DNA of 64,000 nt, taken from Roseivirga thermotolerans (GTDB taxonomy: Bacteria; Bacteroidota; Bacteroidia; Cytophagales; Cyclobacteriaceae). Positions within the stretch are counted from its first letter, which is position 1, and every line of letters begins with the position of its first letter. Positions 6,218 to 14,629 of the stretch are shown here, piece after piece. A program made the translations under genes and the position numbers. The notes under the pieces are model-generated. The model did not search any database. It had not been told where the DNA came from and saw only the letters and a list, made by a program, of their open reading frames with translations. The stretch lies in assembly GCF_014653175.1 (NCBI RefSeq), contig NZ_BNAG01000004.1, forward strand, positions 496,001 through 560,000, given 5' to 3'.

Positions 6218-9136
6218 TCAAATTAGCGATTTAGCCATAATTTCCACCACATGCATTGCCCTTCTTCCCGTTCCATCTTTGATCTGATGACGGCAGCTGG
6301 TGCCTGATGCAGCGATAATAACTGCTTCCGGTTGCTTTCTCACCGTAGGGAAGAGTACCAATTCTCCAATCTTCATGGAGAGTTCATAATGTTCCTTTTC
6401 GTAGCCGAAAGAGCCTGCCATTCCACAGCATCCTGAGGGAATCATATGCACTTCAAAGTTCTTAGGCAGACTCAGGATCTTCTTAGTAGGCGTCATACTG
6501 GAAAGCGACTTCTGGTGACAATGTCCATGCACTTTGATCAGTTTCTGTTCTTCGGTAAACTGTTCCGTTCTGATATGGCCACGATCAATTTCTCTAGCCA
6601 AGAATTCTTCTATAGTGAAAGTATGCTTGGCTAGGTTTCGAGCCTTTCCCTGCAATTCACCACGAGTTAAGCTGATAAACTCATCTCTGAAAGTGAGGAT
6701 AGCGGAAGGCTCTATGCCCACTAAAGGCACTTCTTCCGAGACTATATCCGCAAACAGCTTCACATTGGCTTCGGCCAGTTCTTTGGCTTCGTCCAACAGT
6801 CCTTTGGAGAGTTGAGGCCTGCCACAATCCGGGTGATCTACAAAGGTGACTTCATAGCCGAGTTTATCGAGTAGCAATACGGCCTTCTTACCAATTTCAG
6901 CATCGTTGTAATTGGTGAATTCATCGCAATAGAAGTAAACTCTTTTGTCTTTCTTTTCAGGTCGGAATTCTTTGTTTAGCCAGCTCTTGAGCGGCTTCTT
7001 AGCCAGTTCAGGCATACTGCGTTCCTTGGCAAAACCGGCAATGGACTTGGCCAAATTTCCAGTGAGCTGATTGCTGAAAATCATATCATAAGCCCAGGGT
7101 ACTCTGCTGGCCAACTTCATGCTTTTGGAGAAATGGGCAATGCGTTTGGCTCTTGTAGGAACTCCCTTTTCCTGATAATACTGATACTGCCATTCAGCCT
7201 TGAGTTTAGCCATATCGACATTAGAGGGACATTCAGAAGAACAGCCTTTGCAGCTTAGGCAAAGGTCCATTACTTCTTTAATTTCTTCGTGAGCGAAGGG
7301 ATTGGCCTTGTCTGAACGAGTCAGCATTTCCCTCAAAATATTGGCCCTGGCTCTGGTGGTCTCTTTCTCGTTTCGGGTAGCCATATAGCTGGGACACATG
7401 GTACCACCACTCAGCTCCGATTTGCGGCAGTCACCCGATCCATTGCAAAGCTCAGCACTTCTGAGAATCCCCTGGTTTTCGGAGAAATCGAACATGGTGT
7501 CGAACTCTCTGGTCTCCTGATCTACATCGTAGCGAAGGGAACTGTCCATTGGAGGGGTGTCTACTATTTTGCCCGGGTTGAAGATGTTCTGAGGATCCCA
7601 GATTTGCTTCATCTGCTTGATTAGCTCATAGTTGTGTTCACCCACCATTTGAGGAATAAACTCGCCTCTAAGTCTTCCATCGCCATGTTCTCCTGAAAGT
7701 GAACCTTTATATTTCTTAACCAGCGTAGCAATTTCTTCGGCTATGATTCTGAATTGCTTTTGTCCTTCGGCCGTTTTCAGATTTAGAATTGGCCGCAAGT
7801 GTAATTCACCAGAACCGGCATGGGCATAATGCACAGAGTATAAGCCATGTTTTTCGAGAATTTGATTGAACTCTGCGATATAGGCGGGTAAATCCTGTAC
7901 ATCTACAGCCGTGTCTTCAATAACCGGTGCAGGCTTGGCATCGCCCGGAACGTTAGAGAGCAGCCCGAGTCCGGCTTTTCTGAGGTTCCACACGGATTTG
8001 ATCTGTTCCCCCTGAATGACCGGATAGGCATATCCTCTTCCTTCAGCTTTTAGGTTGGAGATTAGATCAGTGACTTTTTGGTCGGCTTCTTCAGGTGTTT
8101 CGCCATTCAATTCGACCACCAGAATGGCTTGTGGATCACCTTCTACGAAGAATCGCAGTTCGCGATACATTGGGTTGCGTTTGGTGGCTTGCAAAATGTA
8201 ATCGTCCATTAGTTCGCAGGCAGATGGCGCATATTTCAACGCCACCAAATTAGCTTTAAGGCTATCGTCAATAGTTTCTGAGTGGATACATACCAGTCGT
8301 TTGTTGTTGGGCGGAAGAGGAGTGAGCTTAATCTTCGCTTTGGTCACCATACAGAGTGTGCCTTCAGAACCGGCAATAAGGCTACAGAAATTGAATGGAG
8401 TGCCTCCTTCGGTAAATGGTTCATGCCTGAGCAGCATATCTAATGCATAACCGGTATTTCTTCTGGGGATATCGGCTTTAGGAAAGTGCTCTACAATTTC
8501 CTTTTGATTTGCCTCATTGCTCAACATCTCTCTTGTTTTATAGTAGATGTTGTTATGCAATAAACCTGTAGTAGAAAGCCCATTACATCGGCTCAGAAAT
8601 TCACCGGAGTCCATGGGGCCAAACCAGGCTTCTGAACCATCGGACAGAATGGTTTCAACTTCTAGTAAATGTTCACGAGTACTTCCATAAACCACTGAAT
8701 TAGAGCCGCATGAGTTGTTTCCAATCATGCCGCCAATCATGGCTCTGTTAGCTGTTGAAGTTTCCGGAGCAAAGAAGAATCCGTAGTCTGCCAGATGTCT
8801 GTTCAGATCGTCTCTAACAATTCCTGGTTCAACCCAAGCGTAGCCTTCTTCGGCATTGACTTCTATGATTTGGTTATAGTTTTTGGAGAGGTCTACTACA
8901 ATGCCACCGCCCACTACCTGACCGGCCAGAGAGGTTCCTGCTGTTCGGGGAATCAGTGAAGTATTATTCTCTGAAGCGAATTTGACTAATGCAATAAGGT
9001 CTTGTTTGCCCTTTGGAACGGCTACAGCAAGAGGTAATTCTCTGTAGGCCGAGGCATCGGTGGCATAGAGCCTTCTGTGGGTTTCGTCAGTATATAAATC
9101 TCCACTGAGGGAGCTAAGTAATGGCTGCCAATTCAT
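6218..9136 (-). CDS. FAD-linked oxidase/Fe-S fusion dehydrogenase (GlcD-GlpC type, D-lactate/2-hydroxyacid)
   Basis: This 972-residue fusion has an N-terminal PCMH-type FAD-binding domain (about 20-260, RTAGTSLAGQVVGGGIVVD and IGGMIGNNSCGSNS). A FAD-oxidase C-terminal domain with SGEHGDGRLRGEF follows (about 290-530). Next comes a two-cluster ferredoxin-like module (CNGSGDC...CPSY and CLSCKGCSSECP, about 560-660), then a heterodisulfide-reductase-like CCG domain (about 730-960, GCCGMAGSFGYE). The architecture matches Ydi J-like/Dld2-type membrane-associated dehydrogenases that oxidise D-2-hydroxyacids and pass electrons to quinones. Only one complete CCG motif is clear. The gene has its own promoter region (139-bp gap upstream). 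The exact substrate is not decidable. Confidence 0.88.
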   Translation of the reverse strand: MNWQPLLSSLSGDLYTDETHRRLYATDASAYRELPLAVAVPKGKQDLIALVKFASENNTSLIPRTAGTSLAGQVVGGGIVVDLSKNYNQIIEVNAEEGYAWVEPGIVRDDLNRHLADYGFFFAPETSTANRAMIGGMIGNNSCGSNSVVYGSTREHLLEVETILSDGSEAWFGPMDSGEFLSRCNGLSTTGLLHNNIYYKTREMLSNEANQKEIVEHFPKADIPRRNTGYALDMLLRHEPFTEGGTPFNFCSLIAGSEGTLCMVTKAKIKLTPLPPNNKRLVCIHSETIDDSLKANLVALKYAPSACELMDDYILQATKRNPMYRELRFFVEGDPQAILVVELNGETPEEADQKVTDLISNLKAEGRGYAYPVIQGEQIKSVWNLRKAGLGLLSNVPGDAKPAPVIEDTAVDVQDLPAYIAEFNQILEKHGLYSVHYAHAGSGELHLRPILNLKTAEGQKQFRIIAEEIATLVKKYKGSLSGEHGDGRLRGEFIPQMVGEHNYELIKQMKQIWDPQNIFNPGKIVDTPPMDSSLRYDVDQETREFDTMFDFSENQGILRSAELCNGSGDCRKSELSGGTMCPSYMATRNEKETTRARANILREMLTRSDKANPFAHEEIKEVMDLCLSCKGCSSECPSNVDMAKLKAEWQYQYYQEKGVPTRAKRIAHFSKSMKLASRVPWAYDMIFSNQLTGNLAKSIAGFAKERSMPELAKKPLKSWLNKEFRPEKKDKRVYFYCDEFTNYNDAEIGKKAVLLLDKLGYEVTFVDHPDCGRPQLSKGLLDEAKELAEANVKLFADIVSEEVPLVGIEPSAILTFRDEFISLTRGELQGKARNLAKHTFTIEEFLAREIDRGHIRTEQFTEEQKLIKVHGHCHQKSLSSMTPTKKILSLPKNFEVHMIPSGCCGMAGSFGYEKEHYELSMKIGELVLFPTVRKQPEAVIIAASGTSCRHQIKDGTGRRAMHVVEIMAKSLI

Positions 9137-9216
9137 TGATAGGCAAAATAACAGGAGTGAATTTTTAAAGGAAGGGGAAGAGGGGAATTATTTGTGCAAT
9201 CGTGGTAGAGCAGCTT

Positions 9217-9237
9217 GTCTTAGGGTCTCCCTAAGAC
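9217..9237. other. Perfect 9-bp stem hairpin
   Basis: GTCTTAGGG-TCT-CCCTAAGAC is a perfect hairpin between the PIN gene end (9276) and the dehydrogenase start (9136). It has no following T-run on either strand, so a classical terminator is unlikely. On the minus strand it lies downstream of the toxin-antitoxin pair and could stabilise that mRNA end or serve as a protein-binding site. Confidence 0.45.
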
Positions 9238-9275
9238 TTCAAATAGACGGTCAAAGCGAGACAGTACCACTAGTA

Positions 9276-9662
9276 CTACCAAAGAATTTCTAAATTCTTG
9301 TACCCTTTGAAATTTCCGTCTTTTGTAATTACAGAAATATTCTCTGTTTTAGCTGTTGATATGATTATCCGATCGAATGGGTCTCTATGTGCTTCCTCCA
9401 AGTCAAGCAGATTACAAATATGCTCAAATGTAATCGGTAAGATTTCAATATCGTTTTGGTGAAGTAGGTCAGAGAGTTCTTTAAATCTTGTGTCAATTGA
9501 AAGCTTGTCAAGCTTAATCTTAATAGCTATTTCCCATAGTGAAGCGATGCTTATGTAGCATTTGTTCTTTCTATCAAGGATAATGTTTTTCGCCTTTTTG
9601 GAAATTGAGTTGTTACCTGATAGAAACCAGAGAAGTGTGTGCGTGTCTAGTAAAAACCCCAT
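9276..9662 (-). CDS. PIN-domain ribonuclease toxin (VapC-like)
   Basis: The 128-residue PIN domain begins MGFLLDTHTLLWFL. The acidic metal-binding residues are D6, E44 (SLWEIAIK), D94 and D97 (DPFDRIIISTA) and D115 (TKDG), which together form the expected Mg-dependent RNase site. Family members cleave tRNA or rRNA when freed from their antitoxin. The small gene just upstream (5-bp gap) encodes a DUF2281-type partner, giving a standard toxin-antitoxin operon in antitoxin-first order. It belongs to the DUF2281-linked PIN subgroup rather than classical VapB partners. No sign of inactivation. Confidence 0.9.
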   Translation of the reverse strand: MGFLLDTHTLLWFLSGNNSISKKAKNIILDRKNKCYISIASLWEIAIKIKLDKLSIDTRFKELSDLLHQNDIEILPITFEHICNLLDLEEAHRDPFDRIIISTAKTENISVITKDGNFKGYKNLEILW

Positions 9663-9667
9663 AAGGT

Positions 9668-9874
9668 TTACATGTATTTCTTGAAGTCGGTTAGTGGTTC
9701 ATCAAAATCTTTGGACATGGAAATCTTTCCTTTTAACACACCGAATTGGCGATTCTTTGGAGTTTCCTCATCCTTCTTAGTTTTCTTTTTGAGAGACTCC
9801 ACAAAGTCACGAACCTCCTGCTTTACATGGGCTGGGAGATTATTAATTAGAGTGTAAAGACTTAGATTTTCCAT
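9668..9874 (-). CDS. DUF2281-type antitoxin
   Basis: The 68-residue protein starts MENLSLYTLINNLPAHVKQEV, an N-terminal helical pattern (LPxHLxxEVxDFVEFLxxK) typical of DUF2281 antitoxins. The C-terminal half (FGVLKGKISMSKDFDEPL) matches the usual toxin-neutralising tail with G.GKI and DFDAPLEDF-like ends. It precedes the PIN toxin by 5 bp, and both are on the minus strand. Antitoxins of this kind usually bind the toxin active site and repress their own promoter, which would lie in the roughly 100-bp gap above 9874. Confidence 0.85.
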   Translation of the reverse strand: MENLSLYTLINNLPAHVKQEVRDFVESLKKKTKKDEETPKNRQFGVLKGKISMSKDFDEPLTDFKKYM

Positions 9875-9977
9875 AATCGTAATTATTCAAAGATAACGAA
9901 ATGAATTGGGTTTAATTGGAAAATGGCCTAAAGGAAAGAATTAAGTGTAAACTGATTAAACGAAAGAGTTTCTATGT

Positions 9978-10451
9978 TTAGGCTTGTTCAAAATCCTTAA
10001 CGAGTTTTATAAATCCCTTCCAGTCAGAGTCTTCATAGAAGGTTATTTCAATTGGATATCGTTCATGACCCCTAAGAGCTTTATTGAGTTCTTTTATGAA
10101 TTGATCTCTATCTGATATTTGGTAATTGAATTCCTTCAATCCATTTCCTGTACGATTATAAATCCACCTTATGTCGTCAATGGAATAGAAAACCTCTAAA
10201 GCATGTTCAAGCTTTATCATCTTTTTATTGACTTCTTTAAGAGGCATACCATTATTTATATCAGCGTCATATTTCCATGAGATAATGGTGAGCCAAGGTA
10301 GATTTTTCATTGTTTCATCATTAGGTATTTCATTGACAAACTTTACAATGACTGGTTTACCGGATTCATGGAATTTCCCAATAATGCCTTTTTGATCATC
10401 TAAATTGCTAGAAGATGTTTGAGTTCTCCTTTTTTTAAACAAGCTGAACAT
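9978..10451 (-). CDS. DUF695-like hypothetical protein
   Basis: This is a 157-residue soluble protein without signal peptide. The central motifs PVIVKFVNEI, LPWLTIISWKYD, NGMPLKEVNKKM.KLEHAL and the tail IEITFYEDSDWKGF resemble the DUF695 pattern, in which a short two-domain alpha/beta protein ends in FYEDPEW. The biochemical role of that family is not known to me. The N-terminus (FKKRRTQTSSSN) is basic and low complexity. The gene lies in an AT-rich block of small genes following the toxin-antitoxin pair, all on the minus strand with gaps of about 90-100 bp, so it is probably separately transcribed. Confidence 0.65.
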   Translation of the reverse strand: MFSLFKKRRTQTSSSNLDDQKGIIGKFHESGKPVIVKFVNEIPNDETMKNLPWLTIISWKYDADINNGMPLKEVNKKMIKLEHALEVFYSIDDIRWIYNRTGNGLKEFNYQISDRDQFIKELNKALRGHERYPIEITFYEDSDWKGFIKLVKDFEQA

Positions 10452-10540
10452 AAATGAAGTGGGTTATTGAGTTAAGGTTTGAGTTTTAAAATAGAGAATT
10501 CTCATTAAATAGCTCGTTTTGGTCTTTTTTTAGATAGAGA

Positions 10541-10972
10541 CTAAGACGAGTATTTGGGGCTCAAAGCGGCTTCTATAATCTCCATGTCCTTTAGTAGGTC
10601 AATGGTATCCATCCCGGCAATTGAAAGAGTTAAGGGTTCTTCATGTTGTTTTTGGTGGAATGGCATAATTGGCGTTCTGCTAACTATCACATTTGGTATG
10701 GTAGTATCGAATTGATCCGCAGTGATATCAATAATAAAACTATTGTATTCCAACCATGCATGACTCTTGTAATGTACATCAAAATCTCTACGGCAATAGA
10801 CCAACTCTATTGCTCCCATTTTTTTCAGAATTATCCCCACTATTAAACTTGCATCACGACAGCACCCTTGCGGAAAGTCCTTAAAGAGATTGGTTTTACT
10901 TTTATTTAGCTCAATACTTTCTCTTATAGATAGGCAGATGTTTTTTAATTGTGTCAGTGTAAGTCTTTTCAT
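10541..10972 (-). CDS. Hypothetical protein with transglutaminase-like Cys-His-Asp residues
   Basis: The 143-residue protein has FPQGCCRDASLIVGIIL (around residues 34-50) with a Cys at the start of a helix. It is followed by SHAWLEYNSFIIDITADQFD (about 71-90), giving His and Asp on adjacent strands. This order (Cys, then His, then Asp) is that of papain-fold/transglutaminase-like proteins, and HAWLE..G.IIDITADQF is a pattern seen in small bacterial members. It could be a protease, amidase or cross-linker, or an inactive domain; the substrate cannot be predicted. There is no signal peptide, so it likely acts in the cytoplasm. Confidence 0.6.
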   Translation of the reverse strand: MKRLTLTQLKNICLSIRESIELNKSKTNLFKDFPQGCCRDASLIVGIILKKMGAIELVYCRRDFDVHYKSHAWLEYNSFIIDITADQFDTTIPNVIVSRTPIMPFHQKQHEEPLTLSIAGMDTIDLLKDMEIIEAALSPKYSS

Positions 10973-11018
10973 AGGGTGGTAAATGTGTGTTACAAGAAGT
11001 TGTCATTTCACGTTTTCA

Positions 11019-12356
11019 TTAGAAACTCAAAACAAAACATGCTCCTTTTCCAATCTCACTTTCTACTCTTAAATCGCCACCATGGAGCTGCATAATCTGC
11101 TTGGAGAGGCTGAGTCCAATACCCGAACCTCGCTTTTTAGTGGAATAGAAAGGCATAAAAATCTTCTCTTTGGCTTCTTCGGTAATACCCGGTCCATTGT
11201 CCTGAATTGAAACAGTGGTTTTACCATCACGGAAATCAACTTTCACTTCAACTTTTCCATCTGATTGATTTTCAATGGCTTCTCTGGCGTTCTTAATCAG
11301 GTTGATGAGCACTTGTTCAATCAACTGGTCGTCTAAAGAGACGATGATTTCACGCTTGAGGGTTTTCAATGCCAATTGACCTTCGGTAAACTCATTCCTC
11401 ATCAAAGCCACAGAGCTTTCCACCACCTTGTTGATATCGCGCCTCTGTAGGTTTGGCTCAGGAAGGTTAGTGTAATCGCGATAGGCATTGATAAAGTTGA
11501 TGAGCCCATCAGATCGCCCTGAGATGGTGCGCAGACCTTCTTCCAGGTCGTCAAGGCTATCATCGGAAATGAGGTTGGCATTGGGGGAACGTTGCACATC
11601 TTCGGCTATCACTTCCTTCAAGGTAGAGGTGAGGGATGAAATAGGCGCAATGGAGTTCATAATCTCATGCCTTAGCACCTTGGTTAGGTTTTGCCAGGCT
11701 TCCAACTCACGCGATTGAAGTTCGGCTTTAATGTCTTGGAAGGCTAACAATCGAAATGATTCATTACTCAGTTTGTAACGGGTAATAAACACCGCCAGCT
11801 CATTGCCATTCTTGGTTTTATAAATGATTCTCGAATGATTTCCCAGTTCCTTCAATATCTCCCTGATTTCAGGATAAGAACGGTTGATGGAGACATTTCG
11901 GTCATTATTGAGGTTAAGCAGGTTCAGGGCCGAACGGTTGATAAACTTTACTTTGTTTTCTTCATCGATAGACACAATCCCTGAGGCTATATTTTCAACC
12001 ACCACCTGTAATTCCTGAAAGAATTCTTCGCGCTTCTGGCGTTCGAGTAAAATGGCATCAATCACTTCCTTGAAAGCCATATTGAGCTCTTTGAAGGTTT
12101 TACCGAGCTTATTGTCATGGGTAAAACTCATGTTGAAATCGTTGTACTTGATGGCATCGAAAAAGCGCCTGAGCTTCTTGTTGGTGCTTTCTATATAGTT
12201 GAATAGCTCAAATACTTCGAAGATGATCAGGAAGCCGGTTACCACAGTGGTCACGTACTTCTCATCGAAGAATATCAGGTAAACAAAGGCCGATACAGTG
12301 ATGAAAAGGACAATCACCCGAAGCAGCACAAATAAGCGGAAACGGTTAAAGCCCAT
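11019..12356 (-). CDS. NtrY-like sensor histidine kinase
   Basis: This is a 445-residue membrane kinase. Two hydrophobic segments lie at about 7-27 and 32-48, followed by a linker and a PAS-like domain (about 115-215, ENIASGIVSIDEENKVKFIN). The dimerisation box has phospho-acceptor H230 in RHEIMNSIAPIS, and the ATPase domain has LINLIKNAREAI (N-box), DNGPGI (G1) and GSGIGLSLSKQI (G2). The tiny periplasmic loop argues against an extracellular ligand-binding domain, so it probably senses a membrane or cytoplasmic signal. The gene overlaps the upstream regulator gene by 11 bp and should phosphorylate that NtrC-type protein. Confidence 0.93.
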   Translation of the reverse strand: MGFNRFRLFVLLRVIVLFITVSAFVYLIFFDEKYVTTVVTGFLIIFEVFELFNYIESTNKKLRRFFDAIKYNDFNMSFTHDNKLGKTFKELNMAFKEVIDAILLERQKREEFFQELQVVVENIASGIVSIDEENKVKFINRSALNLLNLNNDRNVSINRSYPEIREILKELGNHSRIIYKTKNGNELAVFITRYKLSNESFRLLAFQDIKAELQSRELEAWQNLTKVLRHEIMNSIAPISSLTSTLKEVIAEDVQRSPNANLISDDSLDDLEEGLRTISGRSDGLINFINAYRDYTNLPEPNLQRRDINKVVESSVALMRNEFTEGQLALKTLKREIIVSLDDQLIEQVLINLIKNAREAIENQSDGKVEVKVDFRDGKTTVSIQDNGPGITEEAKEKIFMPFYSTKKRGSGIGLSLSKQIMQLHGGDLRVESEIGKGACFVLSF

Positions 12357-13722
12357 ACTTTTCTAGTCTTCGGTACAAAGATGAACGGGTCAGCCCCAAC
12401 TCCTGAGCGGCATGGGTAATGTTTCCGTTGTGTTTGGCCAAAACCTTACGGATCAGAATTCGCTCTACATCTTCCAGATTATACTGCTCCAGGTTGATTT
12501 CACTCTGGTCTTTTGGCTGATTTGAAGAATTAAAGAAGAAGTCTTCCGGCTGCAGAATGTTGTCTCTGCTCATAATCACAGCTCTTTCCACGGCATGTTG
12601 AAGCTCACGCACATTGCCCGGCCAGTGGTACTTTTCCAGTCGCTTTATTGTGGCCTCCGAGAACTTATAAATGTCCTTGTTGTACTTCTTAGCAAACTGC
12701 TCCAAGTAATGCTCTGCCAGTAGGCGAATATCTTCATGTCGCTCTTTTAGTGATGGCAAGGTTACTTCAATAGTGTTGATTCGGTACAATAAATCTTGCC
12801 TGAACTCTCCCTTTTGCACCATTTCATAAAGCGGCATGTTGGTGGCGCAGATCAAGCGAATGTCTACATCCAGCACCTTATTCGAACCAACTCGTGAAAT
12901 GCGCTTATTCTGCAAGGCTGTCAATAATTTGGCTTGAAGAGCAGGAGAGAGGTTGCCGATTTCATCGAGGAAAAGTGTGCCTCCATTGGCCACTTCAAAG
13001 CGGCCTGCACGATCGGTTTTGGCATCGGTAAAAGCACCACGCACATGACCGAATAGTTCCGACTCAAATAGCGTTTCGGTAATAGCTCCCAAATCCACTG
13101 TGACAAAAGGTTTCTCTGCTCTATTAGAGTTTCGGTGAATAGCGCGGGCTATGAGTTCTTTTCCGGTTCCGTTTTCACCTAAAACAAGTACATTGGCATC
13201 AGTTCCGGCCACACGGTCAATGGTATCAAAGACCTTGATCATAGCCTGAGATTGACCGATTATATCTTTGAACTTATGGTCTAACTCTTCACGCATAAGT
13301 TCCTGTTGGTCTTTGAGTTGCTGAACTTCTGCTTTAGATGACCTAAGTTTAATGGCAGAAAGCATGGTAGCCAACAGCTTCTCATTTTCCCATGGCTTCA
13401 TCACAAAGTCTGTAGCTCCAGCTTTGATAGCCCTAACGGCCATATCTACTGAGCCAAAAGCAGTGATCAATACCACCACAGCAGAGGGATCAATCTCCAG
13501 AATTTTATCCAGCCAATGAAAGCCTTCCTGACCTGAATTTACATCTTGCGTGAAGTTCATATCCAGCAGAATCACATCGTACGATTCATTCTTGAGCAGG
13601 TCAGGAATTAGTGTTGGATCCTTTTCCAGATCAATCTGCCCGAAATGGCGTTTCAGGAAAATCCGAGCTGCTTTGAGCAGGTCTTCGTTGTCGTCTATAA
13701 TGAGTATGCGTCCTGTTTTCAT
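12346..13722 (-). CDS. NtrC-family sigma-54-dependent response regulator
   Basis: The 458-residue protein has a receiver domain (phospho-acceptor D54 in VILLDMNF, acidic pair D10/D11), then an AAA+ domain (Walker A GENGTGKE, Walker B GGTLFLDEIGNL). Its sigma-54 contact loop reads GAFTDA instead of the classical GAFTGA. A Fis-type helix-turn-helix ends the protein (THAAQELGLTRSSLYRRLEK). It activates sigma-54 promoters after phosphorylation by the kinase encoded just downstream (11-bp overlap). A sigma-54-like site precedes the permease array that starts 1.8 kb away, so this array is a candidate target. Confidence 0.93.
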   Translation of the reverse strand: MKTGRILIIDDNEDLLKAARIFLKRHFGQIDLEKDPTLIPDLLKNESYDVILLDMNFTQDVNSGQEGFHWLDKILEIDPSAVVVLITAFGSVDMAVRAIKAGATDFVMKPWENEKLLATMLSAIKLRSSKAEVQQLKDQQELMREELDHKFKDIIGQSQAMIKVFDTIDRVAGTDANVLVLGENGTGKELIARAIHRNSNRAEKPFVTVDLGAITETLFESELFGHVRGAFTDAKTDRAGRFEVANGGTLFLDEIGNLSPALQAKLLTALQNKRISRVGSNKVLDVDIRLICATNMPLYEMVQKGEFRQDLLYRINTIEVTLPSLKERHEDIRLLAEHYLEQFAKKYNKDIYKFSEATIKRLEKYHWPGNVRELQHAVERAVIMSRDNILQPEDFFFNSSNQPKDQSEINLEQYNLEDVERILIRKVLAKHNGNITHAAQELGLTRSSLYRRLEKYGL

Positions 13723-13874
13723 GTTTGAGTTTCTGTGCTTCTAATCCTTATAACTCTCTTTTCAAAAAGGTAAATTACTAGCAGATAAACATCTATGGAA
13801 TTGATCGGAATGATGTTTGCAAGGATAATCCTCCTTGGCGAAGGAGGTTGGGAGGATTGACCTAAAAGTAGTCT

Positions 13875-14240
13875 CTAATCCCCCAGCCCCCTTTTCAAAA
13901 AGGGGGAGTGCTTGTGTTAGAATCGTGTATTTCATCTTTAGCGGCTATTGCGATTCACCATGTTTTTATAATGTCTTTAAATTATGCACTCCCGTTTTTC
14001 CCTTTGACGAAGTCTGCCTGCAAAGGCAAGGGGTGGGGGGATTGGCTTTGAAATAGTTCATTAGGATCTAATCCCCCAGCCCCCTTTTCAAAAAGGGGGA
14101 GTGCTTGTGTTAGAATCGTGTATTTCATCTTTAGCGGCTATTGCGGTTCACCATGTTTTTATAATGTCTTTAAGTTATGTACTCCCGTTTTTCCCTATGG
14201 CGAAGCCTGCCAGCAAAGGCAGGGGGTTAGGGGGATTGGC
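13875..14240. repeat. Two ~190-bp repeats (subtype 1) with CCCCCTTTT/AAAAGGGGG hairpins
   Basis: Copies begin at 13875 and 14068 with CTAATCCCCCAGCCCCCTTT; the second ends at about 14240, right at the stop of the DUF559 gene. Each contains the short palindrome CCCCCTTTTCAAAAAGGGGG and a shared interior (GTGTTAGAATCGTG...), and closes with GGGGGATTGGCT. The two copies are about 95% alike. Upstream, 13723-13874 carries a fragment of the closing arm (GGCGAAGGAGGTTGGGAGG) and nothing else that I can name. Confidence 0.85.
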
Positions 14241-14241
14241 T

Positions 14242-14613
14242 CTATTTGTTTCTATCTAAAATCTCATTTGGCACAAATCTCTTCAGGTAATGATAGACCG
14301 CATTTACATCGTCTATGACCAACTTCTCGGGTATTCTAATCACCTGATATCCAAGTTCCTTCAGTCTATTGTCTCGAATTTCATCTTCTCTTGTAATTTG
14401 ATCGTGATATTTGCCATCTAATTCAATGATCAATTTCAATTCCCGACAGATAAAGTCGACTATATAATTTTCAATGATGAATTGCCTGTTGAATTGAAGT
14501 CCATAAAAACCTTTGCCTCTGAGAACGTATTTCCAGAGTATGGCTTCACCCGGAGTCGACTCATTTCTGAGTTTTCTGGCGTTGTGTTTTAAGTGTTTAT
14601 TGTAGGTGTTCAT
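14242..14613 (-). CDS. DUF559-family PD-(D/E)XK-like endonuclease
   Basis: This 123-residue protein of the very-short-patch-repair-like DUF559 fold has RKLRNESTPGEAILWKYV at the start, then FNRQFIIENYIVDF (D53), ELKLIIELDG (E64 and D66) and LKELGYQVIRIPE near the end. The spacing D...E-x-D matches a PD-(D/E)XK nuclease core. Such proteins are small, stand-alone and of unknown target. It is wholly enclosed by dispersed repeats: two copies of one subtype abut its 3' end and two of another lie above its 5' end. This arrangement suggests that the gene travels with, or acts on, these repeats. Confidence 0.88.
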   Translation of the reverse strand: MNTYNKHLKHNARKLRNESTPGEAILWKYVLRGKGFYGLQFNRQFIIENYIVDFICRELKLIIELDGKYHDQITREDEIRDNRLKELGYQVIRIPEKLVIDDVNAVYHYLKRFVPNEILDRNK

Positions 14614-14629
14614 AATGTGTTTATCATCT

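Noticed and set aside
9181-9275. tRNA-like stretch GGTAGAGCAGC
   Set aside because: Only a D-arm-like word is present; no acceptor stem, anticodon loop or T-arm follows.
13835-14318. Plus-strand ORFs at 13835 and 14118
   Set aside because: They are translations of the two repeat copies, with the same peptide (FSGYC..PCFYNVFKLC) encoded twice by repeat DNA; no start signals or homology support them.
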